DNA from: Amazonocrinis nigriterrae CENA67
GTDB taxonomy: Bacteria > Cyanobacteriota > Cyanobacteriia > Cyanobacteriales > Nostocaceae
Length of the DNA: 33,444 nt
Reading direction: 5' to 3'
Assembly (NCBI RefSeq): GCF_016056305.1
Contig: NZ_JAECZC010000016.1
Coordinates: 116,225 to 149,668 of the forward strand
Below, piece by piece: positions 32,164 to 33,444 of the stretch. How positions within the stretch are numbered: the first letter of the stretch is position 1; every line of letters starts with the position of its first letter. The notes under the pieces were generated by a model. That model worked only from the letters and a program-made list of their open reading frames with translations, did not search any database and was not told the origin of the DNA. The position numbers and the translations under genes are program-made.

Positions 32164-33306
32164 ATGGGATTAATAAAAAAACTGTCAATTACCATTGCTA
32201 GTGCCGGATTTATCATCTTAGCAACAGGCGCTCAAGCAAAGTCAGTAACCTTAACCTATGAACGTAGTATTGGTAGTCCTGGTATCGGAACTGGGCAACT
32301 TCTTGTACCACAGGGCATAACTGTAGACGACACAACAGGGAATGTTTATGTAAGTGATGGTGGTAACGATCGCGTCCAGGTATACAATAGCGAAGGTAAC
32401 TATATTAAAACTATAGGTAGCTCTGGTAGCGGCCCTGGACAGTTTGACGAACCAGCAGACCTAAAATTCAATCCCTTGAATGGAAATCTTTATGTAGGCG
32501 ATGTTTTTAACAGTCGCATTAATGTATTCGATAGCCAAGGTAACTATATTAAATCCTTTGCGAAATTTGGCGGCCCAGTAGAGGGTAGGATTTTTTATGG
32601 CCCGGGAGGTCTATCATTTGATAAATCTGGCAATTTGTATGTAACCGATTTTAGTAACGATTACATCCAAGTATTTGATCAAAACGATAATCTGATCAGA
32701 ACAATTGGTAGCAATGGTACTGGACTCGGACAATTTGTTGGCCCAGCAGGCATATCAGTATCTCCCACCTCTGGTAATATCTTTGTTGCCGACCAATACA
32801 ACAACCGTATTCAAATATTCGACCCACAAGGTAACCCTCTGTTCGCATTTGGCAGTCCTGGCACCGGATTTGGGCAATTTAATCAGCCAATCGGTGTTGA
32901 AGTGGACGAATACGACAATATTTATGTAGCTGATTCTATCAATAGCCGTGTCCAGGTATTCGATAAAGACGGTAAGTTCCTGACAGCCTTTGGTAAACCT
33001 GCTGCTGCACCACCTCCAGGTCAAGATGGTCTACCCATCGGCAACCCCCTCGACCTCACACCAGGCACATTTAACTGGACTGCTGGCGCACACTACGACA
33101 ATGGAAAACTTTATGCAGGGGATTTCTTCCAAGGTCGCATTCAGGTTTTAAAAGTAGAAGGCAGAGCCAAAGTCCCTGAACCGAGTTCAACATTAGGTTT
33201 AACATTACTTGGTCTAACGGCTGCTGGTATCAAACTGCGGAAAAGAAACCAAAGAAAGGCACTCATTAGTAGCTTAGAGAAACAACTGGAAAAGACTTGT
33301 GTATAA
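32164..33306 (+). CDS. scyF: ScyF, exported six-repeat NHL protein with PEP-CTERM tail
   Basis: A 380-residue protein with a signal peptide (LSITIASAGFIILATGAQA) and six NHL repeats forming one beta-propeller. Each repeat follows the plan IGS.G.G.GQF..P.GI......GN.YV.D..N.R.QVF...GN. Clear examples are GNVYVSDGGNDRVQVYNSEG, GNLYVGDVFNSRINVFDSQG, GNIFVADQYNNRIQIFDPQG and DNIYVADSINSRVQVFDKDG. The third and sixth are degenerate. The tail VPEPSSTLGLTLLGL followed by KLRKRNQRK is a good PEP-CTERM signal, though about 20 further residues follow it. It is the last gene in the window, 269 bp after scyE. A scaffold or binding role in the periplasm is inferred; no catalytic residues are evident. Confidence 0.93.
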   Translation: MGLIKKLSITIASAGFIILATGAQAKSVTLTYERSIGSPGIGTGQLLVPQGITVDDTTGNVYVSDGGNDRVQVYNSEGNYIKTIGSSGSGPGQFDEPADLKFNPLNGNLYVGDVFNSRINVFDSQGNYIKSFAKFGGPVEGRIFYGPGGLSFDKSGNLYVTDFSNDYIQVFDQNDNLIRTIGSNGTGLGQFVGPAGISVSPTSGNIFVADQYNNRIQIFDPQGNPLFAFGSPGTGFGQFNQPIGVEVDEYDNIYVADSINSRVQVFDKDGKFLTAFGKPAAAPPPGQDGLPIGNPLDLTPGTFNWTAGAHYDNGKLYAGDFFQGRIQVLKVEGRAKVPEPSSTLGLTLLGLTAAGIKLRKRNQRKALISSLEKQLEKTCV

Positions 33307-33308
33307 AA

Positions 33309-33410
33309 GTTAGGAGTTGGGAGTTAGGAGTTGGGAGTTAGGAGTTGGGAGTTAGGAGTTAGGAGTTAGGAGTTAGGAGTTAGGAGTTAGGAGTTAGGAG
33401 TTAGGAGTTA
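33309..33410. repeat. 7-bp tandem repeat (GTTAGGA/GTTGGGA x14.5)
   Basis: Fourteen and a half heptamers begin just after the scyF stop codon. The first six units alternate GTTAGGA and GTTGGGA, giving a 14-bp higher-order repeat; the rest are uniform GTTAGGA. A C-rich CCCCTGCTC repeat follows to the window end and resembles the first bases of the window. Confidence 0.9.
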
Positions 33411-33444
33411 TTTATCCCTCATCCCCCCCCCTGCTCCCCTGCTC

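Noticed and set aside
33309-33410. Tandem heptamers as a possible CRISPR array or telomere-like end
   Set aside because: The units are 7 bp with no spacers, which excludes CRISPR. Such heptamers are ordinary intergenic repeats in heterocystous cyanobacteria, and similar arrays occur at 1135, 26972 and 32065.

Overview
The window reads as chromosomal DNA of a filamentous, probably heterocyst-forming cyanobacterium of the Nostoc/Anabaena group. Three things support this: HIP1 octamers (GCGATCGC, e.g. 313-320, 400-407, 3699-3706), short 7-bp tandem repeats in many intergenic gaps, and a scytonemin (UV sunscreen) gene cluster. No rRNA, tRNA, CRISPR array or intact transposase was found.

Left two thirds (about 1-20.4 kb): an organosulfur-scavenging region. 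On the minus strand, ssuD, ssuC and ssuB (FMNH2-dependent alkanesulfonate monooxygenase, permease, ATPase) are followed by a D-2-hydroxyacid dehydrogenase, and an SLH/OprB-type porin lies upstream of ssuD. On the plus strand come an FAD flavoprotein translationally coupled to a two-[4Fe-4S] ferredoxin, a sulfonate/taurine-type binding lipoprotein, two tandem paralogous amidohydrolases, a SAM methyltransferase, and then binding lipoprotein - TauD-type dioxygenase - two more binding lipoproteins. So four substrate-binding lipoproteins lie near one visible ATPase/permease pair. A 34-bp element with AAACTAC/GTAGTTT arms 20 nt apart occurs just ahead of ssuD and again ahead of the flavoprotein gene. 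It is a good candidate for a shared, undescribed operator that ties the two arms of the region together.

Right third (about 20.6-33.4 kb): a small two-helix membrane protein, then a minus-strand sensor kinase/AraC-type response regulator pair facing away from scyA, and the plus-strand run scyA-scyB-scyC-scyD-scyE-scyF. The arrangement matches the Nostoc punctiforme scytonemin locus. ScyB makes indole-3-pyruvate from Trp, ScyA couples it to p-hydroxyphenylpyruvate, and ScyC cyclises the product. ScyD/E/F are exported beta-propeller-type proteins, all three carrying PEP-CTERM-like sorting tails. The window ends just after scyF in a 7-bp tandem repeat, so later cluster genes lie outside it.

The intergenic DNA is rich in repeats: two MITE-like inverted-repeat elements (4842-4983, 10850-11016), several GGAGTGGG-type hairpins, and purine-rich/CCCTACT composite repeats. 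One composite repeat runs in frame through the N-terminus of a binding protein, and another supplies the stop codon of the second amidohydrolase.
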